NCBI GenBank assembly: GCA_024036415.1
Contig: JAMWET010000814.1
Coordinates: 214,001 to 278,000 of the forward strand
Source of the DNA: Prochilodus magdalenae
Taxonomy: Eukaryota > Chordata > Actinopteri > Characiformes > Prochilodontidae
DNA: 64,000 nt
Direction of reading: 5' to 3'
Shown here: in pieces, positions 1 through 12,700 of the stretch
How positions within the stretch are numbered: position 1 is the stretch's first letter
Layout of the letters: each line of letters begins with the position of its first letter
Position numbers and translations under genes: made by a program
The notes under the pieces: model-generated
Told to the model about the DNA's origin: nothing
The model's database searches: none
Seen by the model: only the letters and a program-made list of their open reading frames with translations

Positions 1-904
1 CCTAAAAGCTTTCAGTTAACTTAACTTAGGAAGTGGTAGTATTTCGTTCATTGTCTAACTAGAATTTTATAGACAGCACATAAAAAATGGAGAAATGATG
101 CTCTTAGCAAAAAGGGTTCTATATAGTACCTAAAATGTTCTATGAGTGTGGAACAATGGTGGAATCCTCTTACAGAACATACAGATACAGAACCATAATT
201 AGAAGGTTAATTAAGGAAGCAAATACAACACCATGCAAAAAAAAGTATGTATAAAAAAACTATGTATAACTACGGCCTTTGAAGAATCCCTGTTTTAAGG
301 GTGTATTCATGCAAAGCAATGACAAAAATAATACCCTAGATCAAACAAATGTGAGAATTTTGGCTGATAAGTGGTATTAATATGTAGTATTAATATGATT
401 ATGGTTCTTTGCTTCTGTCTTGGGTCTTTTCTTTTTCTGCATGCTTCTTTAGGACTAATAGTATCACTTAGGTAAAGCCAAGGAGTATTTACCAAGGTAC
501 TTTAACAGGAGTGGTAGACTGTAATGGCTTACCACTAATGATCTAAAGGTAACTGAACCTGATTTGTCAGATGAATGCTTGAAATCTTTTTCGTATGAGA
601 TCATCCTGATTATTATGAAACGTGTACTCACGCACTCAGGATTATATTAGTAAAAGTTATGCCTACCTCAAAGAGCTTTCTGAAACGATGCCACATAACA
701 GTTCTGCCAAAGTGTAGCCTGCCAGCCAAAGTTACTCTGCGAGGACATTTGATTTGGCCCACCAGAAAGTTACCCAAGCCTCACTTCCTCACCTAATGAG
801 AGAACAAATCTATTTTTAATACTATAAGCATTTTAAAATCATATTTTTGCAGTTATTGTCACCTCTGCCATAGAACACTGTAGGTTCCCTACAACAGTCG
901 ATAC

Positions 905-1096
905 CAACCCAGGTCCAGGAGGACCTCCGACTCGGCATATTTATGTTATTTAAAGCCAAGACACAACCACTTGAACTCAGCAAGAGCTTGTTAAGTAGTG
1001 GATTAGCTGGATCAGGCATGTTAGGAGCAGAGCACATACTACAAAGTGCAGGGCAGGGTATCCTCCAGGACCAGGGCTGGGAACCACTACCCTAGA
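905..1096. mobile_element. Short dispersed repeat (MITE-like), degenerate copy
   Basis: It ends with TCCTCCAGGACCAGGGCTGG and has the internal motif AGTGCAGGGCAGGGT. The same family occurs in inverted orientation at 35090-35293, where the outer ends (TTTCTCAACCCTGGTCCTGG and its complement) are better kept. This is a nonautonomous element; I do not assign the superfamily. Confidence 0.65.
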
Positions 1097-1561
1097 GAAC
1101 CTTTCAGTGGAGGTTTTTTAAGCAATCAGCTCATATGGGGTGGTATCTGATAACATGCTTAACTGTTTTAAGTGATGAATTTCTCTTAAGAGGAGCATCT
1201 AAGAGTGGAAAATCATGTTCCTGCAATTCAAAGTACTCTGTGGCATTACATGTTATATTTCAAGCTACATTTCCTTTTTTTATTTTGCTCATTTTCCGAT
1301 ATCCCAATATGATATCAGTGCTGTCTTTACATACTACAATTATTTATTCCTAATTGCACACGAACACTTTACATTTAAGAATGTGGGAGCTTCAGCATCT
1401 CCTCATGCAGAGGCAATGCTTGCCACAAGGCAAGGCAGAACCAGCTTGGGGCCACAGTCAAGTCGGGGGCCCCTGAGAGTATATTTTGTATATTTCTATT
1501 CTATTTACAATTTCTTAATGTTGTATATATTAAAATAGTATTTTGTAAATAATAGTAATGT

Positions 1562-1665
1562 TAACTTTTTTAAATATTTCAAGTTCCATTATACATTATG
1601 TATAACATCATTACCATTATGCTATACATAATCTATAATGGAACTTGAAATATTTAAAAAAGTTA
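1562..1665. repeat. Near-perfect 42-bp inverted repeat with 20-nt loop
   Basis: Arms at 1562-1603 and 1624-1665 match except for one base: the left arm contains AAATATTTCAAGTTCCATTA and the right arm is its complement. The loop is 1604-1623. It may be the core of a foldback transposable element or a recent palindromic insertion. Confidence 0.9.
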
Positions 1666-2879
1666 TGGTGGTTGATGGTTGGAGGGGACCCCTGTGAATT
1701 TCTGACTCCACTGTCCTCAGGTCTGCTGTACCTGCGAAGTAGACATGAACTCCACTCTTCATGAAGACTAGCAACACAACCATGTTCCAGGAGAACCACT
1801 GTCCAAAAGTGACCCCGGCGCATGGAGCCAAGATTTTTATTTCCTTAGGACATTATGCTCCCTGAGAAGGGTGAAGGTGTTCAGGCTGCTCTGGAGCTCT
1901 TGGCCTCTGCAGTGGGTCTCACGTCGAGTCTTATGGTGGAGATTGCAGTCACGTGGTGATGGAATTCTCCTGAGGGCTGCAGTGCCCCAGTCCGAGGCTG
2001 CACTGAGCGCAGGAGGTATGTAGCACAAACTAGAAAGACCACCTCACGCAGCTCGGAGAGCGGGACAGTCCAGACGGGCCGGACAGCGAAACAAACACAC
2101 AGCAGAGAAAAGCAGCCATGGTCAGGCATGATGTTGGAGCGGCATGTGGTTTTAGAGCGGTAGCTGTGCTGAGGGGCTGTGTGGATGGGAGGCAGAGTGC
2201 AAGTGTAGATGCCCAGAAGAGCAGAGGAGTCCCGAGCTGCCTGCTACACGAGTGACCACGAGGAGGGACATTTCGATGACCTTTTGCACACAGTAAGGTG
2301 ATATTGCACTTGACTGAATGAAATAGTTGCAAAGTGATCTTCTTCCCAATGGGAAAACACGGCCTTGCAGTTTCCAGTGCCATTTTATCAGAGCGGAGTT
2401 TGAAAAATATTAAAGGTACCGACACATTTAAAAACCTAAATTTCAATACTGAAAACTTTGAATTTGTAAAATGAATATTTTACAGAATATATTAAAACGA
2501 CAATTTATATAAAGTAGGCGCACTAAATGTTCTCTTTAATTTTGTATATTTACTTTGTATATCTACCCATATATAATAAGATTCAGTTGTTTGCTGTTTG
2601 CATCCCTCTCACTTTGGAGCTTTAGTTGTTTTGTTTTATCCCAAAACGCTCAGGAAGAGAAAATAATGGCGGCTAAAACACTGAAGCTGCTAATCTTGCT
2701 AACAGATGCTAAATGTACTGTTTGGTTCCTGTGCGGTTCTGTTCTGAACTTACCTGAGGAGCTTTTATGATATGTTACTCTACCTAGGTAGAGTTTTATT
2801 CCAGTTTAACTCGTTATTTATTATAAAAACTACAGTATTGGGGAGTATACCGTGTGGACTCCGCCTCTGTAAACTCTGA

Positions 2880-3203
2880 GGTAAAGTAAATGTGTCGTTA
2901 TGCGGAGTCGGAGTCGTTTAAGGGAAAATCGCTCGAGCCCTCACTCTATTCTATTGGGGCTGGCCAGGTCACGTGACCTCCCGGGAGCCGTGGTGCTCTC
3001 TGACAGCTTCAAGAATGACTTGTTCTGGAACTGTACATGACGTGAGAGAGCTCTGTGGCGTGCTGGGAGAATTCCGCCGGGGTGGTTACTGATAGGAATA
3101 TGCTGAAGGGTTGCCTTTTGCTCTCAGGTCTGAACTGACCGTTCACTGGACGGATGGTGCGCTCCTCTGCAAGCCCTGCGGACAACAGTGCCCGGACAGC
3201 TGG
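2880..3203 (+). promoter_or_regulatory. Possible upstream promoter and noncoding first exon for slc16a4
   Basis: This stretch is richer in CpG than its surroundings. It contains an ATTGG (inverted CCAAT) near 2953, the E-box GTCACGTGAC near 2970, and a strong pyrimidine tract with AG at 3126-3127. A donor-like CTG|GTCAGT follows at 3203. The first coding exon of slc16a4 begins with 5' UTR at 7572, so an upstream noncoding exon is needed and this is the best place I see. There is no direct evidence that it is transcribed. Confidence 0.3.
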
Positions 3204-3282
3204 TCAGTACAGTGCTCTTTTTCCAATGGCCCCTCCCATCTCTTTACTAGTATGTTGGAGAGTGTAAAAACACGAAATGTGT

Positions 3283-3360
3283 CAATAATAATAATAATAA
3301 TAATAATGAATAATTAATAATAATAATAATAATAATAACAATAATTAATAATCATAATAA
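3283..3360. repeat. (AAT)n microsatellite
   Basis: Interrupted AAT/ATA triplet run. Confidence 0.9.
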
Positions 3361-3734
3361 AACGTTTTTTTTTATCTTCATGGGATGAAGGTTCCATTCT
3401 TTATAGTCCTTCATAGGTGCAGTCATTTCACAACTCAGGGTTTCTCTTTTAGCCAGACGTAAACCCAAAATCAAGGCTGTCCAATAGGATGCAAGGTCAA
3501 GGACACTCCTATTGGCCAGTTGACACTATATTGCACCAGCCTACTACTTTATGTGAAATACATCCACCATTAAAAATAGTGTGGTGTATCTTGTTCCTCT
3601 TTTTAGGAGGTTTGCACTTGCCAGCTTGCTTTTGACTTTTCTCATCCACTCTTAGGTGGTGCAGCAGTAAGGTGGAATGGAAAGTTGAAAATGCTAGAAA
3701 AACTCAAAACTGATCCCGCATGTTCTTGCTTATA

Positions 3735-3985
3735 TACACTGATCATCAAAAGCTTTTGTTATAATTCATACAAATAGCTGCACCACAAGGACTCAACTGG
3801 CAGGAATTAAACTTGATGAGGTTTGACATCATTCCAGTTTTCCACTCATGTGAAATCAGCAAAGATTGGCCTTATCACTGTACCTGACTGGCCCAACAGC
3901 CATGATTGCAGACATTCAGTGAGCAGTGTTGTCATTCATGATGCATCACCAGCACCATTGGCAAACGGCTGCAAGACGCAGGACT
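3735..3985 (+). mobile_element. 5' fragment of a nonautonomous Tc1-like element
   Basis: It starts with the family terminus TACACTGATCATCAAAAG, followed by the shared block AACTGGCAGGAATTAAACTT. It continues to ACCATTGGCAAACGGCTGCA, where the SINE-like repeat at about 3985 interrupts it. Confidence 0.75.
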
Positions 3986-4300
3986 ACTAGTGGGTAGTGC
4001 TTTCACCTCACAGTAAGAAGGGCCTGGGGTTGATATCTGGGCAGGGCATCACGGGTTCCTCCTGTGTGAAGTTTGCATGTTCGCTCCGGTTCTAAAAGCA
4101 TGCGTTTAGTTGCCATCAGTTGGGATGCTAATTGCCCCAAGGTGTATGTGTGGGTCTGTGTGTCTGCCCTGTGATGGCCTGGCGGCCTTTCCAGGGTGTT
4201 TCCTGCCTACCGCTTCAATGAACACTGAGATATGCTCCAGCACCCCCCTTGACCCAGACGGATAAGCAGCTTAGAAGATGAATGAGTGAGTGAAACAAGG
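3985..4300 (+). mobile_element. SINE-like fish repeat, degenerate
   Basis: The internal sequence has GGGTAGTGCTTTCACCTCAC, then TGTGAAGTTTGCATGTTC, CCTGTGATGGCCTGGCG and the tail GATAAGCAGCTTAGAAGATG with an AATGAGTGAGTG run. This order fits a very common teleost retroposon with a tRNA-like head. It sits directly inside the Tc1-like fragment to its left. Confidence 0.7.
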
Positions 4301-7300
4301 AGCAATGGTGTAGCCTGGTTCCCTCCTTCTCAGCAGTAACAGTGCACTCTCACACTTCTTATAGGCACATGAACTCTCCCCCCGTGAAAACTATTAAACA
4401 TTAAGCTTTGGCTGCAAAAGCAAGAATATCTTACCACTACTGAACATATTTTGGTTCAGTCTGTTCCGCTCTGTGTTTACTTAAAACGAGCTGCTTCTGC
4501 TGCTGGCTGGATGCGTTGTCCACCTGGAAGTACAGTCAACGTTCATGTTTACAAACATTAAACATTCTGATTCGGTCAGTTCTGCCTACAGCAGTTTAGC
4601 TGCTTTTTGAATAAACCGTAGCACAGAGCAGTCAATCAGATCACTCAGTCTTGAAGGCAGTCGTATCCGTAACAGTCTGTGCAAATGGGATAACGGTCAT
4701 GTAAAAATAAATGAGGAAAATTAATAAGACTCTTTCTGGCCTATAAACCCATAAAAACTATAATAAATGGACCAAAATAATATATGAGAAAAATATAGGA
4801 TTTATGCCCCTAAGGAACGAAAGTACACCACTGGTCAGTGAACAGAGAAGTTGATCGGATGAGTCCCTGTTTCAGGTTGTTTATGGAAAAAATGGATGTT
4901 GAGGTCTCCATGGCAAAAACTAATTCAGAGTTTTAGCAGCAAAAGGTGCAAAGCCAGTATCTGTTCTGGTATGGGGTGACTAGCACGCGCATCGTTGGTG
5001 ACTTGCATTAAAAAAAAAAATGTTTTTTTGTAAAAGCACCATTTTCCTGAAGGCATGTATTGGTATCCTAGACAGAGATATGCTCCCATGAACGATGATG
5101 TCTCCGGAAGTCCATGCTTGTTGCAGCAGGGCGATGGCATATACTGTTCATGGTACAACAGTATAAGCAGCCTGCAGTCCAGATCTGCCCCCTTTAGAAA
5201 AAGTATGGTGCATCATGAAAAGGAGAATCAAATAACGGCGACCATGAACTGTTAAACAGATGAAGTCTTGAAACAAATAAAAATAGAGAAAATATCCGCT
5301 TGCAAAACAGCAACTAAGCGTATCCTCAGTCCCCAAACCATTAAGAGTAAAGGTGATGTAACAGTGTAACATGACTCTTTTTAAGTGTGTTGCCGAAATC
5401 ATATCCTTAATTTGTTTTTAGTTGCAAAACACAACTAAGCTGGTCAGTAATTGGAAGTATTTCCGTTGTTAGTTATATGAAGGCTATTTAATTGTTATTA
5501 ATTAACAAATCACAGATTATTGTTTTTATTGCACTTTTACAAAATGTCCCAGCTTAAATGGAAATGGGGTTTTAATATCTCCTTGGAATATTGCTTACAG
5601 CAGCCACAAAGTGTGCCACAGTTAAATAGAGCAATCCAGAACTCCCTACGTATAATTTACGGGTCCAGAAGATATGGGAATATTAACCAAATGGATGTAA
5701 CCAAAAATGTAGATTTAATCTTTATTTTTATATTATATTTATATTAATGTTAAAGTGATGAAATCCTGATATGCACTTGTTAACACAATGTAAGTTGAGT
5801 TTTATGTATTTACTTATTTCTTTTTGAATGATTGGCCGATTAATTATTTAGCTATTTATTTGGTTATTTATTCATAAGCCTTCTTTGTGTTCATTTTTTG
5901 TCTGTCTTATTATATGCGTTGGTTATTTCTAAAGCCTGTAAAATATTATTTGCCTTATGTGGCTATTTCTTGTTGAATTGGATCTGTTGTGTCGCATATA
6001 TACTATACTATGTATATATATATATAAATATATATCAAAATTTCAGAAGAATTTAAATTTGAAAACTGTATAAATATATCTGCAACTGGTCAAAAAGCTA
6101 AATACAAACAAAGTTTGAAAAAAACAAATGGGGTTTATAGGCAATAAGACATAACCAGCATTTACACAAAAGCAAATAACCAAATATAAGGCTCTGGTGA
6201 TGGCTGAACTACATGCAGTGTTGGGAAGCCAAGCCTCTTTAAGATTTGTATAGACCAATACAGTCCCTATAATGTGATACAAATGGTCATCAAACATAAA
6301 ATAAGTAAATTAAGTAAAAAGTAAATGAGTGGATTTCACATGTATATACTAAGACCTGGTCTGGGGTTAACTTTGTCTCAGAGTCATTGGGCTTATATCA
6401 GGCTTCCGGGACTACAGACCAAACTTGGCTCTGTTCGTTTTGGTTTAATGTGCATTGTGTCTGACATACATGTTAATCAGAACTACATTAAAACCTTTTC
6501 TCCATTACTTTGAGAACTTTCATTGGGAATTCCAGCTTAAATCAAATAAAATCTCAGTACGGATTCGCTTATTGAATTACGTATTTGATGTGGGAAGCTC
6601 TCCTTTAAGATGTCATTGCTCTGTCCCATCTGCACTCCAGCACCACACAGGCCGTCAGTGCAGCGGGGTGGAGATAAGAGTAGGGCATGTCCTGATACTG
6701 TAGTGAAGCCTCTTGCTCCACCTCCTCCCCCAACAGACAAACAGCACTCTCCTCCCTCCCTCCCTCCCTCCCTCTGAGAAAGCCTTGCTTCACTGCAGCA
6801 TGGATATACAGTCCGCATTTCATTGCAGCACTGAGATAACAGACAGCACGCCTACATCTTAAGGAGAAGCGCACACTAGAGTAGTCTGGTTCGAACTTGC
6901 CTTGCAACATAAGTATGGCTTTGCACTCCATTTAACAGATGTCAAAACAGAAGCAGTAGAATTGAGCAGGGTAGTTCAGGGAGTTTAGGACATTCTAATA
7001 TCAGAATTGTCAGTATTTGTAAGCCTGACTTTAACAATGCAGTGGGTAAAGAAAAGTGTCTCTCAGCCATAGAGAGCTAAGGGTACTGTGCTCCAAGTGG
7101 ATGTCGTAGAAATAGGTAAGCCAAGCATTTGTTTTGCACCCTCCTTGGACTCTCTCAAGGACAAGGGATGGATTTCACATGGCTTCACGCTTGTTTAATC
7201 GCGGAGGTCTTAGACACTTGCCGCAGTACTTCCTTGCCTGCTTATTGAAGTGTGGTGTTTACGTTGAGGAAGATGATAGCAGGGCACTATATACCCGGAC

Positions 7301-7571
7301 ACAGATCATTCATTTACCATTCAGCACATCACGCTCTGGACACTGAACCCCTCAGAAGAAAGAGATAGCCATCACGATCACTGTGACTGTTGATGGCTAA
7401 TCTATAGATGTGCTGAAATAGGCCTGACCAGATGATCTGAGGTCAAAAGTTCGCTTGCTAGCATATAGATTGTGTTGGAATCTTCATTAGGACACCAAAG
7501 TCATGTACTGATGGCTTAAATCATGTTGCTCTTTACCTGCTTCACACTCATGCGTCGTTCTTGTTTTCCAG
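4301..7571. other. Upstream region or 5' intron of slc16a4
   Basis: AT-rich sequence with short TA and poly-T runs. No exon or named element recognised. Confidence 0.5.
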
Positions 7572-7695
7572 GTTTTGTGTTCCCAAGGCCTTCAAGCTTG
7601 GTTTCAGGTCAGAGTATGGCACTAAGAAAATAGACCGCAGAATTTCTTTAGTTCTTCCACATTTCATCAGACATGTTACCCAAAGAGCACAACAG
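7572..7695 (+). CDS. slc16a4: slc16a4 first coding exon (5' UTR plus 23 coding bases)
   Basis: A pyrimidine-rich acceptor ends in CCAG at 7571 and a strong donor follows (AACAG|GTAAGG at 7696). The ATG at 7673 gives M-L-P-K-E-H-N plus two bases, which combine with the first base of the next exon to make Ser. The N-terminus resembles the start of human MCT5 (M-L-K-R-E-G-K). Bases 7572-7672 are 5' UTR, so at least one noncoding exon should lie upstream. The coding part is far too short for an ORF scan and was found by phase matching. Confidence 0.75.
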
Positions 7696-8802
7696 GTAAG
7701 GCTGCAAATGTTACTCTGCTAGCGCTGCTTGGTGTTGTTACAGAATTTGAAAAACATATTGGGATAAATATACTGGTGAAATTTTTTTTTACAAAATGTA
7801 TTGTATTTTTAAACATATTTAAAAATACAACCTGTTCCTAATATGTCAAATTCAGCAAATGACTAGAAGCTTTAAACTAGAAACTATAGGTGCATAAAAG
7901 TGCTATATTTAAGTATGATCCCTTTAGAGTATATATTCATACCATTCATATTTATTATCTGTTTATTTGGTAATTTATTTATGCACTTTTTTTTGCTCAT
8001 ATGTGAAATATTTTTTCACATTGGCACATTTCACATTTGTAACTTTCTTTCACTTGCTGTTTTGTGTGGATCTGTTATGTCACTTGTATAATATCAAAAT
8101 GTCTGAATAATTCAAATGTGAAAATCTTTATGTTTGGTCCTTTTAGAGAATATATTCATATTCTTTTTAATTTTTAATATTAAAACATGTAATTTGTTAA
8201 CTTTTGCATGCCTTTATCATCGCTGTACATTTACATGCATTAACAGTTAAAAAAAAAATCTCCTGACAAGTGGAAATGTTTGTTAGGACAATAATGGCAT
8301 ACTACATTTTAGGTAGTACATTACCCAGGTTCGCTCTATACAGACGTTTAGTCTGTATCTAGGCTTTATTCAGTGTTTAGTCCGTATCTAGGCTTCATAC
8401 AGTGTTTAGTCTGTATCTAGGCTTCATACAGTGTTTAGTCTGTATCTAGGCTTTATACAGTGTTTAGTCTGTATCTAGGCTTTATACAGTGTTTAGTCCG
8501 TATCTAGCCTTCATACAGTGTTTAGTCTGTATCTAGGCTTTATACAGTGTTTAGTCTGTATCTAGGCTTTATACAGTGTTTAGTCTGTATCTAGGCTTTA
8601 TACAGTGTTTAGTCTGTATCTAGGCTTTATACAGTGTTTAGTCCGTATCTAGCCTTCATACAGTGTTTAGTCTGTATCTAGGCTTTATACAGTGTTTAGT
8701 CCGTATCTAGACTTTATACAGTGTTTACTGTTTAGTATGTTTGTTAGGCATCTTGTGGAGAATCTTGCTGCTCTTAGAGAATGCTGAACTAGTTAAACTG
8801 GC

Positions 8803-8835
<33 letters not shown>

Positions 8836-9744
8836 GCTTTCTCAGACTACACTGCTGGAGCTGCTTAAGGTGTAAAAGGGCTCCTGCATGCACACTTGAC
8901 TTAGTGGATTAATAGCTCTGATTTAACATCACTGCAACTTCAAATATAATTGCAGAAAAATCCAAGCCGTTCAGTCTGTATCTAGGCTTTATACGGTGTT
9001 TAGTCCGTATCTAGGCTTTATACAGTGTTTAGTCTGTATCTAGGCTTTATACAGCGTTTAGTCCGTATCTAGGCTTTATACAGCGTTTAGCCCGTATCTA
9101 GGCTTTATACAGCGTTTAGCCCGTATCTAGGCTTTATACAGTGTTTAGTCTGTATCTAGGCTTTATACAGCGTTTAGTCCGTATCTAGGCTTTATACAGC
9201 GTTTAGTCTGTATCTAGGCTTTATACAGCGTTTAGCCCGTATCTAGGCTTTATACAGCGTTTAGTCTGTATCTAGGCTTTATACGGTGTTTAGTCTGTAT
9301 CTAGGCTTTATACAGCGTTTATTCTGTATCTAGGCTTTATACGGTGTTTAGTCTGTATCTAGGCTTTATACAGCGTTTAGTCTGTATCTAGGCTTTATAC
9401 AGTGTTTAGTCTGTATCTAGGCTTTATACAGCGTTTAGTCTGTATCTAGGCTTTATACAGCGTTTAGTCTGTATCTAGGCTTTATACAGCGTTTAGTCTG
9501 TATCTAGGCTTTATACAGCGTTTAGTCTGTATCTAGGCTTTTTACGGTGTTTAGTCTGTATCTAGGCTTTATACGGTGTTTAGTCCGTATCTAGGCTTTA
9601 TACGGTGTTTAGTCTGTATCTAGGCTTTATACAGTGTTTAGTCCGTATCTAGACTTTATACAGTGTTTACTGTTTAGTCTGTTTGTTAGGCATCTTGTGG
9701 AGAATCTTGCTGCTCTTAGAGAATGCTGAACTAGTTAAACTGGC

Positions 9745-9777
<33 letters not shown>

Positions 9778-12700
9778 GCTTTCTCAGACTACACTGCTGG
9801 AGCTGCTTAAGGTGTAAAAGGGCTCCTGCATGCACACTTGACTTAGTGGATTAATAGCTCTGATTTAACATCACTGCAACTTCAAATATAATTGCAGAAA
9901 AATCCAAGCCGTTCAGTCTGTATCTAGGCTTTATACGGTGTTTAGTCCGTATCTAGGCTTTATACAGTGTTTAGTCTGTATCTAGGCTTTATACAGCGTT
10001 TAGTCTGTATCTAGGCTTTATACGGTGTTTAGTCTGTATCTAGGCTTTATACGGTGTTTAGTCTGTATCTAGGCTTTATACAGCGTTTAGTCTGTATCTA
10101 GGCTTTATACAGTGTTTAGTCTGTATCTAGGCTTTATACAGGGTTTAGTCTGTATCTAGGCTTTATACAGCGTTTAGTCTGTATCTAGGCTTTATACGGT
10201 GTTTAGTCTGTATCTAGGCTTTATACAGCGTTTAGTCTGTATCTAGGCTTTATACAGCGTTTAGTCCGTATCTAGGCTTTATACAGCGTTTAGTCTGTAT
10301 CTAGGCTTTATACAGCGTTTAGTCTGTATCTAGGCTTTATACAGCGTTTAGTCTGTATCTAGCCTTCATACAGTGTTTAGTCTGTATCTAGGCTTTATAC
10401 AGTGTTTAGTCTGTATCTAGGCTTTATACAGTGTTTAGTCTGTATCTAGGCTTTATACAGCGTTTAGTCTGTATCTAGGCTTTATACAGCGTTTAGTCCG
10501 TATCTAGGCTTTATACAGCGTTTATTCTGTATCTAGGCTTTATACAGCGTTTAGTCCGTATCTAGGCTTTATACAGACGTTTGGTCTGTATCTAGGCTTT
10601 ATACAGTGTTTAGTCTGTATCTAGGCTTTATACAGCGTTTGGTCTGTATCTAGGCTTTATACAGCGTTTAGTCTGTATCTAGGCTTTATACAGCGTTTGG
10701 TCTGTATCTAGGCTTTATACAGGGTTTAGTCTGTATCTAGGCTTTATACAGCGTTTAGTCTGTATCTAGGCTTTATACGGTGTTTAGTCTGTATCTAGGC
10801 TTTATACAGCGTTTATTCTGTATCTAGGCTTTATACAGTGTTTAGTCTGTATCTAGGCTTTATACAGTGTTTAGTCTGTATCTAGGCTTTATACAGTGTT
10901 TAGTCTGTATCTAGGCTTTATACAGTGTTTAGTCTGTATCTAGGCTTTATACAGTGTTTAGTCTGTATCTAGGCTTTATACAGTGTTTAGTCTGTATCTA
11001 GGCTTTATACAGCGTTTAGTCTGTATCTAGCCTTCATACAGTGTTTAGTCCGTATCTAGACTTTATACAGTGTTTACTGTTTAGTCTGTTTGTTAGGCAT
11101 CTTGTGGAGAATCTTGCTGCTCTTAGAGAATGCTGAACTAGTTAAACTGGCTCCTCTTCTTCTTCTTCTTCTTCTTCGTCTTCTGCTTTCTCAGACTACA
11201 CTGCTGGAGCTACTTAAGGTGTAAAAGGGCTCCTGCATGCACACTTGACTTTCTGGATTAATAGCCCTGATTTAACATCACTGCAACTTCAAATATAATT
11301 GCAGAAAAATCCAAGCCTTGCTGAAGACCTGCGGGTAAGCAGGGTAAAGAAGATAGCAGAGACTGTGTTTTTCTTCTGGGTCATGTAGACTGGCATGACC
11401 TTGTGTCTTGCAGTATTTTAATAATTGCACTAATAACTGTAGTGTGGCTTGGTAAAAATGTATTATTATTTGGACTGACATACACTGATCGTCAAAAGAA
11501 CAGTTGAACAAATAGCTGCACCGAGAAGGAATCAACTGAGAGGAATGAAACTTAGTGGGTAGGTTTGACATTGTGAGACATGCGAATACAGGCGGTTTGC
11601 CTGTAAAAACCTACAGGAAAAACCTGTTAATAACAATGTCTTAAAAAGGTCAACCACAGCAGCACAACGCTCAGCCACCACTGCACCACACACGCACATA
11701 AATACCCCACCCATACCCCGGAGCAGCCCGTGAAAAGCACATGTAAAGAAATGCTTTCGCCTGCAACACACAGGCGCAATTCATTGTTTTGTAATCCGCT
11801 AAGCAGCCTGATTCGGGCTAGGCCTCTCAACATGTCTGCTTCTGCCTGAGTTAACATTCAGAAACTCTCAACATTACGAACAGGCATTCTTTAACAATCT
11901 GGATCAAGCAGCATCACATACATTCTTGTCTAGTATCTGGCTGTTGTGTCTGGGTGCGTTCTAATGGTATTGTTGTTGATTAACTGCTTTACATTACCTC
12001 TAGATCAGTCCTCACTTATAGAACCTGCACGTAACACTCTGAACCTTATAGACCCTGTGGAGCTGAGAACGTTAAAGGCCCTTGGGGAACTGGTTGAGGC
12101 GATAGGCAGGTTTGGAGCTGTCTTCTTGTTTAAAGAGAAGACTGGATTCAGCTAGATCTGCTGGGTTGTACCGAACACCTTAAAGGCAAAACAGCCTCAG
12201 GCACCTGCTCATCCTTTCACAAGCGTTTTCATCCCTGACTTTTTTAAGTTGCTGCATGTGGGGAACCATCTGCGACTGATGGTTAACTCTGTATGTATTC
12301 AGGTGACTGCTAGGCTTGCACTGCAAATATGCTAAACTGTGAATGCAAATCGGAAAACCCCTGTTCTGTGATGTACTTCCAAAGTAACACTATATCGGGA
12401 AAGGGCTCTGAGCTGGATGAGTGTAGTTAAATGTTGTACAATGATTGTGGAGTTGATGGAGACAGAAGGTGAAACGTGATATTGACGAAGTGAGAAATGT
12501 CATCTTGGAATACAAGGATGGGAATGTTACATTCCTCAATATTATGATAAGCAAAAGGCGAAACCTGGTTGTCCAGCAACTCAGTGTAAGAACTGTGGTT
12601 CAAATTTACTGTCACCTCAACCTCAACCAAAGGATCAACTTCTACATAATTAAACCACCATTCTACTGGGATATCTACCAGAAGCTTGACACTATATATA

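Larger units (their letters stand above)
1..2879. other. Left flank, no gene recognised
   Basis: Apart from the MITE-like copy and the hairpin I see no conserved protein. A GC-richer stretch at 1680-2440 has overlapping short frames on the minus strand but no family motif, so I do not call a gene. Confidence 0.4.

Noticed and set aside
1837..2446. Overlapping minus-strand ORFs, considered as prokineticin or lamtor5, expected neighbours of slc16a4
   Set aside because: No cysteine pattern of prokineticins and no LAMTOR5 motif; frames overlap and are not supported by clear splice sites.
8335..11317. Possible CRISPR-like array of regular repeats
   Set aside because: The 29-bp units are contiguous with no unique spacers between them, and the genome is vertebrate; it is a minisatellite.
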